From Pyrrhoderma lamaoense (Eukaryota > Basidiomycota > Agaricomycetes > Hymenochaetales > Hymenochaetaceae), in contig NBAZ01000001.1 of NCBI GenBank assembly GCA_002794735.1, forward strand, positions 1 to 64,000: a DNA stretch of 64,000 nucleotides. Direction: 5' to 3'. The notes beneath the pieces were generated by a model. It was not told where the DNA came from, did not search any database, and saw only the letters and a list, made by a program, of their open reading frames with translations. Made by a program: the position numbers and the translations under genes. Numbering within the stretch: position 1 is the stretch's first letter; each line of letters starts with the position of its first letter. Positions 33,201 through 45,683 of the stretch are shown in pieces.

Positions 33201-34931
33201 TTTCTGTAATGCATGGTAGAGATGAAGGGTGGATTGATATAGTGAATTCCCTACTGTATGATGACGATGCCTATTCCTCCTCCGAGTAGAAGGTGTCGGA
33301 GAAGTAGGTTGGCTCAGATCAGTTTGAGATTGAGACGGAGAGGGAGGTCGCGAAGGAGGGCGGGATACAGGAGGAGAACTGGGGCGAGACGGGGGAGGGG
33401 AGGAGACAGGCGTGGTGATACGAGAGAGAGCAGGAGTTCCCGGTTGCTTGTTGACCATAGGATCAATTATTTTGAAGTAAAAAGCCATACCGTTGGCACG
33501 CATGGTCATTTTTCTGGCTTGTTCATGCAAAAGCGAAAAGTCTTTGGATCCAAATCGACTCCATGAGAGATCTCTTTTCAGAAGACGGCTTGTTGCCGCA
33601 AGAGGAGCAAGCGCACTCTCAGCTGCTGCAACCTGTTTCAGAAGGGCTCTGGATCAAAAGCCTCAGACAATGCTGAAGTTGAAAAAATATCCGGCTGAGT
33701 GCGCATCGCCTTAGCAAGAGGTATGAAAACATTTCGGAACCTTTTTATGAACTGGGCATTTACAGTTTCTGGGAATACAAAAATGGAGCAAATCAAGGCT
33801 ATTGCTGAATGAAAAGCAATGGGTATAACAACGGTCTTCCCAATCTAAGAAAGGATTATTACGTTTAGCTTTGAGGATTTTTCTAGAAACTTACACTATA
33901 ATAGGCATATGGAAAGAGGTGTCCTACAGTGAGTGAGACATCTACTTCATGTTAGCTATTAAAATTCATTTCAGATACAAATTCACTTACCGGAAACAAT
34001 ACAGGCTAGAATTATGGCTATAGCATATGGCCCAGGACCCGCCCTTGCTCTTATGTACAATAATGCTGAGGTACCAAAGAAAAGAAAAATAGCACAAATG
34101 ATCGTGGTCTTAGGTGAAAATATTAGAACACTAAATATATAATCACAGGGAGTACTCACGGGGGCTTCAATATATTTACCCGTAAAGATATCAATTTCAT
34201 TTGCAGAAAGATCAGTTGTCGTACGAGCGAGACTAGCGAGATAAATCCCGAGGCAACTCCAACTAGTTTGTTCGAATTAGTTGTTGCATGAGTCAGTAGT
34301 TTTATTGACTTACGCAAATGAAATAGTAGTGAAGAATAGAATAGCGAGCTCCCTTTCGAGAACGGCTATGAAAGGCTCGGAAGGAGGTGAAAGCATCCCG
34401 GCTGAAAGGGATTCAGCTTTAAATGAACGTGTTCACGAGAAAAATTGTAATTCTTACCGACTATTATAAGGAAGCTTGCCTGTGATCATGAATCATAATG
34501 GGTATAAGTGTTATTGCTGATAAAGTACAATCCAGACGCACCTGTCCGAGAATTTTTTGCGTTTCAGGAATTATTATCAACAAAACCGATAGCCAGGTAG
34601 CCACAGCCGTTCGAATCGTAGACTTCAGATGTGTAGCGTCCAAGTTCTTGGATATCCATGATAGGTCTGGCCTTGGAATCAGCTTTCCGAGCTTTGATAA
34701 TTTACTCTCCGAGTCTTGTTCAGGAACTGTGAACTTGACAGAGGGCGCACTGAGTTGACGAGCCAAACCACTCGCAGAGGAGTCTGCCACCGTTCCACGC
34801 ATAGAGCCAAAGAATCTAGGAGGCATCTGAAGCCTTAAGCGAGGATGGTCACTCTTGGTAGTTTCAACCCGTTCGCAAGGCTCCATGGGCACGCCTGCCG
34901 ACTTTTCACCATTTGATTCTTCTGCGCTCAT
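30281..34931 (-). CDS. ArAE/Bre4-like multi-pass membrane transporter, paralogue 1
   Basis: A large fungal membrane protein of the aromatic-acid-exporter/brefeldin-A-sensitivity type (ArAE_2 N-terminal six-TM domain, then a second FUSC-like domain). The start at 34931 leads a charged N-terminus, then AVATWLSVLLIIIPETQKIL, SPPSEPFIAVLERELAILFF, a central soluble part with AGVVS-type loops, EDPPPHRYLFQCYTYQYHL, the second TM block (FGYSWQDTHLPSLS, LGVGFEVAWV) and the C-terminus RLDRLMLATKELVGEQF. A His run and a Ser/Pro/Arg-rich loop lie near 33180-33430. Three one-base losses at G/C runs (32233-32235, 32298-32299, 33644-33646) break an otherwise conserved frame. The last exon may be longer or shorter than given. 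Paralogue 2 lies at 38239-42906. The transported compound is unknown. Confidence 0.82.
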
Positions 34932-35752
34932 TATGTACTCAAGAAGTAGCTCGTTTGAAAATGAGACAAAAGGGGAAAGACGGACTCAGTGGGTGAGGAA
35001 GAGAGGGATTTTAAAGGTCCAGAGGACCTGAAGGTGACCCTCCTTTGAGGATAATGGTGGTAGTGGTTCAAGAAAGAGATAGTAAAATTTTTTGAGACTG
35101 TACGGATATGAATAGTTTCAAGTAGAATCTCGATTGTCCATAAGACGTCATAAGTCACCTGCTAACTAGCCGATATAGATAACAGACTACCTCTTTTAGC
35201 TTGCTCTTTCTCAATCCTCATTTCAAATTGGCTCTCTTAGTCGTCTATGCGTGCCTTGGCCTCAAAGGACAAGCCAACAAGAGTCTGGCTAGAGCCCCAT
35301 TGTGTCGAGTAGTTCTCTTTGTCAGTCCCCATGCATAAATGCCACAGTTACCGAGAATGCCGATCACGATCCGAAGCCAATTAATGTAGCTAGAATAAAA
35401 GGAAAAGTTTGAAGATTCTTTGTGGTCGACGAAACCTACGAATAGGTCGTTGCTATGTGGGGATATCTGTATGTATCTGCGCTAAAATAGATTATTAAGG
35501 CCAAAGGCCACAGCGCCAGCCCTTTTATCCACTCTCTTGAATCTTCACAAAACCGTGTTCCGAATCGTAAAATGTCACAAGAAGTCTATCTTATCGGCTG
35601 AAGTAGGTCCAGAACTCAGTCGGTCCGCTGTTCCGCTCCATTTTTTTGAGAAGTAAGATGGCCATATAACTGCTTCATCACTTCATCCTTGCTCTCTCTC
35701 TCCTTTCCTCTCCTCTTTCTTCATTTTTCTTGTTTTATAATAATAAAAAAAA
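34932..35752. promoter_or_regulatory. Divergent promoter region between ArAE-like paralogue 1 and the AEC-family gene
   Basis: About 820 bp between two opposed start codons. It has CT-rich tracts just before the AEC start (35690-35735), typical of fungal core promoters. No specific factor site is claimed. Confidence 0.45.
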
Positions 35753-37899
35753 ATGTTGTCGGTCGGGGCCTTGATCTGGATATCGATTCGACCTTTGCTA
35801 CGTTTGTGAGCTCTTATGTCTTTTCGTCTTTGGGGTAAAACAAGCCAATGAGTCATAAGGGTTTTATGTACTTCTTCTGGCTACATTATCACCAAGGCAG
35901 ATATCTTCCCAGCTGTTGCAGCCCGGGGTACAGGTCAAATTCTACTGGTAATCATATTTTCGTATAGCGTGCTACGTAAATAATTATTTTGTTTGTTTAC
36001 ACAGAATATCTTGATGCCATGTCTTATGTTCTCAAAAATCGTTCCCTCATTCACCTCGGATAATGTCAGCGCTCTTGGTGAGCATTTTATCTTACCCCAG
36101 TATGAACAAATGTTTAACATGAGTTCTCAGGTCCTCTCATTCTTGTTGCATCTATTTACGAGATACTTGGAGTTGTAATAGCTTGGACAATAAAGCAGTT
36201 CTTCTGGGTCCCTCATCGTTTTCGCTATGGAATGCTAGTAGCCGGGGGATGGAGTAATGTGGGTGATGTCCGTAAGTACCTCATCAGTCGTTATCAGCGT
36301 CCCACCGCTTACGACTATATGCGTGTAGCAACTGCTGTTGTATTGAGCATTACTGGAGCTGCTCCCTTCAATGGTACCTCAGATCAAAACGTTGCCGTTG
36401 CTTATATTAGTGTCTTCATTCTTGTCTTTTTTGTGAGCATACTGACAGGGGCCCGGGAATTCTTCCTACTTTTATCTTTCCAAATATTGAACCTATTTCA
36501 TTCAGGTTTCACTATTTCCTATGGGTGGACACCGTCTCATTGCACTTGACTATGTCGGACCTGAGGTCGATGACGAGGACGTCCGTATGTCCATGATTGC
36601 AAAGACAAAGCAAACGGTCAGGCAATGGACTCATGGCGTTTCTGCCGCACGACGTCTCGTACATTCTTCGGAAAAGAAGCACGTCGAAGACACAGAAGCC
36701 GCTCGTATCGAAAAATCAGAAAAGGTTAAAGATACTGATATAGAGGTATCCCCCGTGTCGAAAAAAGATATTGAGGGAGGGGAGTCAGAACTAGATGCAA
36801 CTGGGACACTACCTCTGACGTAGCGCAACGCCATGTGCATATGCGAGCAGTACCACATAAGCATGTTTCATTCGGATTTGCAGAAAGTACAACTACGGCC
36901 GTACCCACAGAGCCTTTTTCGTCTCGAGTCTGTTCTCCAGCTCATACTGAGGCCGGGCCTTCTTGTGTGCCTTCTCGAGTCACCTCACCGGCTCCCTCGG
37001 TTACCCATGTAGACGGCGACGGACCTTCATCCTCTCGATTTCAGCGAGGAAGCAATTTATCTCCGGCTTCTGTCCCAGAAAGTGTGGGCCCATCAACGAC
37101 TGTCGCCCCTCGTTCAAGAGCCATACATCACCGTATCCTTGCCTATGCCCGTACATTCGCCATATCACTTTTGACGATACAAGCAATCACAATTTTCACA
37201 GCTTTCCCTATCGCGTTAATTACACCTCTGAAAGCCCTGTTTACTACCGTTGACATTTCACCAATTCCAAATGCACCAGATGGAGAGCCACCTCTTGCGT
37301 TCATTCTCGACACAGCTACGTGCGTAGTAATACTTCATTTCATTTTTTTTTGCGCTGTGTCACTCACTACCTATAATTTCTAGGTTCATAGGAAATGCAT
37401 CCGTCCCCACTGGCTTAATTTGTCTTGGCTCAGCTCTTGCCCGTTTGAACGTTCCTAGAAGTCAATGGAAGTACCTGCCCTGGGGCGCAATTTCTTGGCT
37501 TGCCATCGGGAAAATGGTTCTTATGCCTATTTTGGGAATCTTGATTACTCAAGGTTTCGTTCATGTTGGAATTATTGGCGAGGATCAAAAAGTATTAAGA
37601 TTTGTATGCATGTAAGTGCTCAGAAAATCTCATAGACTCCCTTCGGTTATATTCATCTTGCCGATACGATCCCAGGTTCCTTTCATGCATCCCTACTGCA
37701 ACGACCCAGGTACGTATCCTTTCACAATTTGGAATCTCTTGTGGCTTAAGTAATTGTGTCTATCTAGGTGTATTTGACACAGGTGTACTCTGGTACAGGA
37801 TCTGCAGATACGATATCTGCCTTCCTGATTCCTCAGTATGCTCTGATGTTTGTGACGATGACTGTGCTTTGTGCCTATTCACTTCAACTCATTTTTTGA
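35753..37899 (+). CDS. Auxin-efflux-carrier (AEC/PIN-like) family membrane transporter
   Basis: Related to fungal Ecm3-type AEC proteins, with five TM segments at each end and a long hydrophilic centre. The start at 35753 gives MLSVGALIWISIRPLLRL, then after splicing ITKADIFPAVAARGTGQILL and NILMPCLMFSKIVPSFTSDN. YGMLVAGGWSNVGDV joins PTAVVLSITGAAPFNG, followed by SLFPMGGHRLIALDYVGPEV. The loop runs about 37 kb and is Ser/Pro-rich. The C-terminal half starts ILAYARTFAISLLTIQAITI and includes IGNASVPTGLICLGSALARL, ending CAYSLQLIF. One base seems missing at GGG 36803-36805 in the loop; adding it links the halves. Substrate unknown. It is flanked by two ArAE-like paralogues. Confidence 0.87.
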
Positions 37900-38238
37900 G
37901 TCATAAAGTCAACTCTTGTAATTCTCATTAGATCATATTTAGACTAGATTTCTTTCTCTCCTCCTCCTCTTGCTACTGCTATGAACACCTATAGATAGAT
38001 CTAGATATATGTATAGATCAGGCTTTTGTAGGATTGTGTTAATGTGTCATAAAACGACTCGACTTTCTTGGGTTTAATGAAATGATGACGTAACGCACTA
38101 ATGCTTGTAACAAGTATTTTGGTGGCAGAGAGTGAAAAAAGTTGGAGCCATATACCAATGCAGCCGAATATAAAGTTTCAGACATTGAAGACGTCTCTTC
38201 TTCTTATCCCATCAATCGACCCATGCATCTGAAAGGGT

Positions 38239-41200
38239 ATGGCTGATAGAATAACTTTGGACACAAGCAGGGACGACCAGGACGTAGTAGAGAAAGAAAA
38301 GCGAAAAAGGTAGCACTCGCGTCGTAACTCATCCAAGACATAACGAAACGCCCAGTTTGCAACAAAAACGTGGTGCTCAAGAACGTCTAAGATTAAACTT
38401 GCCTAAACACATCATCACATCTCCTGAAGAGCACTCTGCTTCTAACTCCGTACACTTTGTGGAGAACTCTGAAGAGAACTCTACTACTAAACAGAGTGCT
38501 CCTGGTCACCATTATTGGCAAAGGAAGACACCTTATCCTGATATCGAAGAATCAAAGCCAAAATGGCAAGAGCCTAAGTCAAAAAGTAAATTTAAACTAC
38601 CAAACCTTGAATGGATACCTCAAAACTTCAATGTAATATGTCTACGTCCTGTACTACGATGTTCTATATTTGCTTGGATATCTCTACTCTTAATTCTTAT
38701 ACCCAGAACTCAGAAATTTCTTGGAAAGGTGAGCAGCGTAATAATTGCCCTACATACCATGAACTCAGTAGATACGAAACAGTCAAGCTTCATAATACTA
38801 CCAGGTAACAATTCAACTAATTACAGTCAAGAATAGTCTGCTCAAATTATTATATCGGAAAGCATCATTCTTATCTCCACCTTCTGATCCGTTCATTGCG
38901 GTTCTGGAAAGAGAAATCATAATTCAGCTGACAGTCTCCGGATCATATGCGTATGTTCCCCACCTTAACTCCTCCCGCCTTGCTAAATTTAAACTGCTAA
39001 CCTTTTCAAATAAAAAAGATGGAGCTGTCTTGGCATTAAATTGGCAAATCTAGCTCGTACTGAATTTTCTACCAATGTCGATGTATCCGATGTGCTTCGA
39101 GGGAGATATCTGGAAGTTGCAGTATGTCCTCGATTCTGCTAGATTTACCTAGAAACTGAATGTTACCAGCCAAGCGTTATATGCTGTATCTTCCTATGTC
39201 TCGGAACAAGTATCCTACTATATCTAAGGACGATGATGGGACAAGGAAAGCCGTAATTGCTGCGATGATATTGAGTTGCACTGTAATGGGTTCGTTATAC
39301 AATCTGTATCTAATTGACGAGATCTAATCTAGTAATGGAAGATTCTTCTCTTACTGCTGCACCACTGTATCCCTTCCCCAATTATCAAGTAAGCTGAATA
39401 ATTTGGCTCTGATCTCGGAATAAGATAATCACTATCCCTCATTCAGCTTGGAAAAGATTTTGTTGTACCCATAGCCTTTCACTCCATCAACGCCATTGCA
39501 TGCGCCCTACTCATATTCCCTGAATCCGTTCATGCCCAATTCCGTAGACGTTCTAACGCGGTATTCTCTCCCCTCTCAGAAGCACTGAGAGATCAAGCAA
39601 AGCTCTTACAAAATGCACCCTCAATCTTTGACGCTGACTTTGAAGCAGGCGTAGAGAGTTATACTCAACGAGTGCAAGCAGCAGAAGCAGCTTTGGGACC
39701 CCTGGGCATGACAAGTCGTCTAATGAAAAAGGATTGCTCGTTTGGTCGATTCAGTCCAGGAGACTTTCGAGTAATACACGAATTAGCCCGACGTATGACT
39801 GTGCGTGCGAATGGGATGGCTTTCTATTTCAAAATTATGGATCCATCACGACACAGATTCCCAGGGACTCCAGCAACGACGCCATCATACTCCCGGACTT
39901 CTTCACGTGCTCCTTCTGCTCCTTCAACACCCAGGGTGGAGAACTGCAAATCGACTGGAGGAACAGGACATAATAATGGTTCCATCTCATCTCGACGCCG
40001 CCGAACTCACCAAGCCTCTAATTACTTCCAGTCTCAACATCGACATTCTAATCCAAAGGCACATCTACATGATATGCTATCACGTCCTCTAGAACACGCC
40101 GTAGGTGTATTTGAATCCCAAGCTTACCTCAATCTTGAATCACGCTTTGAACATGCAAATGCAGACTATCTGCGTTCATGCTTCATGAAGACTCTTGGAA
40201 CGAGTGCAGAGCCCCTACTACTATGCTGCGCCGATGCGATCGACCATGCGAGTAGCTGGTTTCAAAGGGTGAAAGAAGATGGTCTACTCAGACGTCTAAC
40301 ATCTCGAAATAGTAGACTTCGATGGGATGTCATCGTTCACGAAAACGAAATCAAGAAAGAACAGTTAGTGTCTGTTCTGAACGAATTCAGGAATACAAGA
40401 AGGTGACAAGAATCTAGAAAATCGACATTATAAGGCTGAGAGCTGATTTTATCATTTCCTTAATAAGACACCAGGTCTTGGATGTATATCGGCCTGTGTT
40501 TAGTCCAGGACGAACGGATAGCCCAGGAGCAGAGGATCCTCCCCCTCATCGTTACCTCTTCCAATGTTACCTTTACCAATACCATCTCATCCACCTTGCT
40601 CTTGATCATATTAAAGTTGTAAGTGTCTTACAAAACGTTGGTATCCTAACCAGAAAGCTTAAGCAATAACTAGTTGGACGAAATCACTAGACTTGAAACG
40701 ACTCGTCGACGTTCTCGGTTATGGTTACCGTCTCGTCCCTTTCGCAAAATATTTGGGCAGAGTAAATGGGATTCCTCAAATGGAGATGTAAACCCGGGAG
40801 ATGAAGAAGATCCAGGCGAGTGATTGTCTTCATCGACTACATGTATACATGTATGCAGTACACTCAACCCAGGCCCTCTCTTGTATATATTTAGATCTCG
40901 TCGCAGGTATCGAGCCAGATAATGTACAACTCGGAGAGGCTTCGAGACGTGACCCAGATGCACTACCGCCTCGTAGCATTTTTGGTAGAGTATGTAGAAT
41001 GGTCTATTTGATGATACACTCTCTAGGTCATGGGAATGCTGTATTTGCATTTAAAGCAGGTGTAATGGCAGGTAATAAAATCATGCTTATTACTCCCTAC
41101 TACACAAGATTAAGCTTTTCGCAGTTCTTCTTGCTTTACCTTCATATCTACCTAGAAGTATGGAGATCGCAATATGTAAGTCAAATCAATTTCGATGATT

Positions 41201-42906
41201 TGTCCCAATCTGACTTGTTTATAGCTAATAGATCCGTTTGGGCTATGTCAGCCAATCATCCTGGTATTATCTACTATTCATTGCTAATATATCACACAGT
41301 GTTCTGGGACAGACTACTCTAAGCCGATTTCGAGGTGATACAGTTTTTGGACTGACGTCCCGGATTCTAAGTACATTCTTTGGGGGTGTAGTCGGGATGA
41401 TAATTTGGTAATCCCTAACATCAAATTACGGGGAGAACTCTGTATCCTCATAACATCTACACTAGGTATATTTCAGCGGGGTCTGGCACCGGCAACGCTT
41501 ACATTCTAGGTGTCATATGTGCCTTATGCTTTCCGTTCTTCTATTTTGCGAGGATATACTACCCGGGACCTCCCATCAACGTCATATTCTTCTTTTTAAC
41601 CTCACAACTCGTGATAGGTTATTCTTGGCAAGATACTCATCTGCCTTCAATAACAGAAGCAGGTTAGTTCTCGAAAACTTCCTTTTGTATATTTTATATA
41701 TCTTACTCCCCACTTGTTGCGTAAAGGATACGGATTTACTGTAGCATGGGTTAGAAATAGTTGCTATCAGATAGTGTTCATTCCTCTAATCGACATCTCG
41801 TTTAGAAACGTTTTCTAATGGTAACTATTGGAGTAACAGTCGCTTTGTGAGCTTAGCTAGGCCTCATTTACTACTAATCATCCACTCGCTGAATATTACT
41901 ATCAAGTATATTCTCTATCCTTCCTCCTTCGACAACACTACGTCGTTATCTTCGCAGAACCTACGCCACCACCGCGAGCCAAATAGGGCAGTTGTATTGT
42001 GATATTCTTTCTATGGCGACTGTTCGCGACGCTGTACGAACAGAGAAAATCGTTAAGAACCTTATTGCGGTTCGGATGAAACTTGGCCGCACAAGAGCGC
42101 TAAGAAGGAATGTAGCTTTTGAGGTAAAATGGCAGCTCTTATAGACTACAACATAACGATATTGAGCTCAAACCTGATTCTTGTATTACAGTTTTCTCTC
42201 CAAGGAGAATGGCCTGCGGATAGGTATAAACGTATTCTTGAAATTCAGATGTGAGATATTGACACAGATAAATCTTTAAATTTTCTAACAATGTAATCAC
42301 ACGTACAATGACCTAGGGAAATTGCATATCTACTATCGCATCTTCGCTCAGTTGAAGAACATCTTGATCCGGAATGGGCTCGAGCCTTCCTTCGGAGAAC
42401 ACGGTTCATGGAATCGGACTTCCAAGGAGACATTCTCTCTGTCATCTGTCAGCTCTCCATTTATGTTATACCGCGAATTATCTGCTAATTGTTAAAGTTG
42501 TTTGAATTGATGCTACTAGGTATGATCTCGATAGCGTTACGTACAGGAACTCCTCTACCTCAGATTACACCCTGTCCTCTACTAGACAGATTTGTTGCTC
42601 ATAACGTCGGTATGGATGACTACGGACTTCCTCGTACGCTAAACATAGAAACTCTTGAAAACGAGCAATATCTGTAAGTACTCACACTCTCCCTCTTCAC
42701 ACCATTTCAGTTATTCAACCTGGTTGACCACACGTTCTTGTGTGATCCGCAGAAACTTCAGTGTTGGGGTCGCGACTGCCTTTGGAATAATAACTCGACT
42801 TGACAGACTAATGCTTGCTACGAAAGAGTTAGTTGGCGAACAGTATCATATTCGTGGCGTCATTGATCTATCAAGGAAAAGAAATGCAGAAAAGACAAAT
42901 TTGTAA
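38239..42906 (+). CDS. ArAE/Bre4-like multi-pass membrane transporter, paralogue 2
   Basis: Same architecture as paralogue 1, on the opposite strand. The start at 38239 (MADRITLDTSRDD) is joined by a short intron to a charged N-terminus, then CSIFAWISLLLILIPRTQKF. Next come SFLSPPSDPFIAVLEREI, WSCLGIKLANLARTEF, VVPIAFHSINAIACALLIFP, a soluble part ending VLNEFRNTRR, EDPPPHRYLFQCYLYQYHL, RRDPDALPPRSIFGR, LGHGNAVFAFKAGVMA, GQTTLSRFRGDTVFG, IGYSWQDTHLPSIT and RLDRLMLATKELVGEQYH, ending at 42906. One base is missing at 39251-39252 (CC). One intron (40816-40894) appears to be GC-AG. About 1,100 residues. Both paralogues share exon borders, so they arose by gene duplication. Confidence 0.84.
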
Positions 42907-44932
42907 TCCTGGCTGTGTTCATTTCATACCAATTCTCTCTCTATGAAACCATAGCTTGTCATTTTTCGGATACCTGCTGTTTGCATATCATATAGCAGAG
43001 CTTGATTCACAATGAAAAGTTGTTGTTTTTTACTGTATTCCTGTAATAATGTCTTAGACTCTTTTCTATCTGTGATCTGTAGAGATAGGGGTTAATGCAT
43101 ACTAATTTTTTTAGCCTGAGCTTATATGAAACCAGAGTTATATGAAACGTTGTTTGACTAGCATTTGTATTTCGTGAGGAGAATGTGCTCTCGGCATCCG
43201 CTAACAAGAAAGTAGTAGAGTAATCTGAGTAAGGAATCCCGGAAGCTGATTCCTCCTATGAGGGCAGAAGTATGGTCGAACCTTTTTATGATGAAGATCA
43301 GATTACAGTGAGGAATCTGGAACCAGGATAATAACAAATAATCATGAAGAACAGAAAATTGAATATATACTTTATCTTTATCTGATAAAGTGTTTATAGC
43401 AGAGATACATGTAACTTGATACTTATTCTGTGTTTAATCTGCATGTGATCGTGAAAGAAATTCACCTTATATAAGTTATTATAATTTCACTCCGCGGCAA
43501 ATATATAAATGAGATAACTAGTATTCAACTTCTTGTTCAAGTTCTCGTATCAGTACTCTCAGACTTCAAGTCAACCCTCAAGCGAAGACGCCTTTGAATC
43601 GCTTCTTCACTCAAGGATACTCTGTCGATACTGCTAGCGGCTACTAGTAGTGTATTAGGCACCAGAGAAAAACTCATGGACCTCTACAGACTTGCCTCTC
43701 CGGACTTTTGTACAAGGGAGCGAACCGAAGTTTCAGTACACAGTATAGCATAAGATGTCAATGCTCCAAGAGTGATAAACCTCTCCTCTTATAATGTGTT
43801 AACCCTTTGCATTTCAACTTCAAGTTTATTTTTTCAGGAGAAGGGGATAACTAAGAGCTACTCAAATTTTGTCAAAGTATCACTTCAGGACGAGAGCGAA
43901 CAGTAAAATCGAAAGACTCGCAGATAGCCAGGGTAAAGTACTTGCTTATAAAAAAGATAGATGCATATTCTGACAAGTATATGTGATAACTATGATTACA
44001 GTACGTGAGAAAGAACAACCAATTATAGTCATGAGGCGCTAAAGTGACCAAGCGCCCAAACCCAAAGGCCCATGTGAAAATTACGATAAAAATACCAACA
44101 TGGTGTTACCCTGGCACCTGGCGAGCGTCATTTTTATAGCTAGCCATAATAACACCCTTGACGTAATTACAATATGGCTAGTTTGCTTCTGAATCACAGA
44201 CCTCTGAGCGAATCCTACTATCTAATTATAAGAGGATGACAGTATGTGTTCGTTCAACATAATTCAAGGCGACGGCTATGAAAATAGTGTATCAACTCTT
44301 CACATCTTGAGAGTTTCTCATGATGACTGCATTGTAATATCTTAACGTAACTTTAGGTAGTAAAGATACCTCTCAAATCAGGCGTTTACTAGGTGGATGG
44401 CATTTACCAGTAATCATTTCTAATTAGAGTTGATACCGTATTCTATTACAATGACAAGGTTCAACCAAGCACCTATCAACTTATGGGCTATCATGCTGTG
44501 GGTAGTCCCCTCTATGCATTAAAAAAGTTCCTAGATTCGTCTTCACTCGATTTGACAAATGCCAGCTTGCTTTCGCAGCATGGTTTTGATCCAGGAAACT
44601 TTCCATATTTACATCGTATGCTCTATGCTATCAGTCGAACTATCTCAGGCTCCGTCAATAAGACTTCCCTAATCAAATTTATGGCAGTCTAGTAACAGTA
44701 CGTAACTTTAATTTTAACGTAAGTTCTATACTGGCTGCACTTAAACGCTCAAACAGCATGTACTTACACATGTTCAAATTGCATCATCCTTCATAGCTGA
44801 AAATGATAATCATCAGGGATACAAGCCCAGGCATTCGAGGCAATGGTATTAAGGCTGAGATGTATAAATACCCTCATATGCCGATAGAGAATCAATAAAC
44901 CATCTGCGACACTCTGCTTACAAGTCTTACAA
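42907..44932. other. Gene-poor 2-kb region with a weak 69-codon ORF
   Basis: AT-rich. A + strand frame at 44483-44692 (69 codons, starting MGYHAVGSPLYALKKF) could be an unspliced exon of an upstream or neighbouring gene, but I see no matching partner. No RNA gene or element end was identified. Confidence 0.4.
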
Positions 44933-45683
44933 ATGGGAGCGACTCCTAGCCATATATTCGATTTTGAAGGGGGCAATCTGAATGGTTGGATTGAAGCTAT
45001 CGAAAGTGCTGACTCCGAAGATGAAAATCGACTGCAACTCGCTTTTCAACATATGTCCAACGAAGTCCGTGACACAATACAGACTCTTGAGGATTTTCTT
45101 AGACTTATAAAGAAGGAAAGTTTAAATGGAGCTGGCAGCTATTTTCGGTTGTAATGAGAGGGATACAAGGTATGTATTACGATATGAAGTCCACTTTAAT
45201 TTAAAATGACTAGCTTCTGTCAGATCAAATCGATAGAAAAAGAAATAAGATCATCAAGGTTTGTGTGACTACAGCCGGGATCGCGGGGAGTTGTATCCTC
45301 GCCCCAATGGCACTCACAGTTGTTGTTGGAGCAGCTGGATTTGGAGCAGGGGGTGTTGTTGGTGGTATGGGTTCCTACTCACATTACAAAAGCTAGACAT
45401 TGATATTCTCTCAGGTACATTAGCTTCTAGCATCCATTCTGCTATCGGAGTTGTCAGGGCTGGATCATTATTTTCCATTTGCCAGTCATTAGGGGCGGGT
45501 GGCTATGCTTTCGCTGCAGCACAGATAGCTGCGACTTCCGCAACATATACTACACTGTTGGCTGGTTCCAGCATTGCGACTGCAATTGCCTCTAAAAAAG
45601 AGCCCTCAACATCATGGAACGATGGTGAGAGATTTGTCCCCTCAGGACAGCTACTCGAAACCATTCTAACGGCGATGAAATAA
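44933..45683 (+). CDS. Interferon-inducible IFI6/IFI27-like small membrane protein
   Basis: Three exons join in frame: 44933-45150 (helical acidic N-terminus, MGATPSHIFDFEGGNLNGW), 45237-45364 and 45415-45683. The last two give VTTAGIAGSCILAPMALTVV, then GAAGFGAGGVVGG, then TLASSIHSAIGVVRAGSLFS, then CQSLGAGGYAFAAAQIAA. This Gly/Ala-rich hydrophobic pattern with SLA-S-IHSAIG and SLGAGG is the hallmark of the Ifi-6-16 family, known in animals as interferon-induced mitochondrial proteins and also present in some fungi. The fungal role is not established; membrane or mitochondrial localisation is inferred. A hydrophilic C-terminal tail ends ILTAMK. Total about 205 residues. The exon 1 donor choice is the only consistent one I found. 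Confidence 0.75.
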
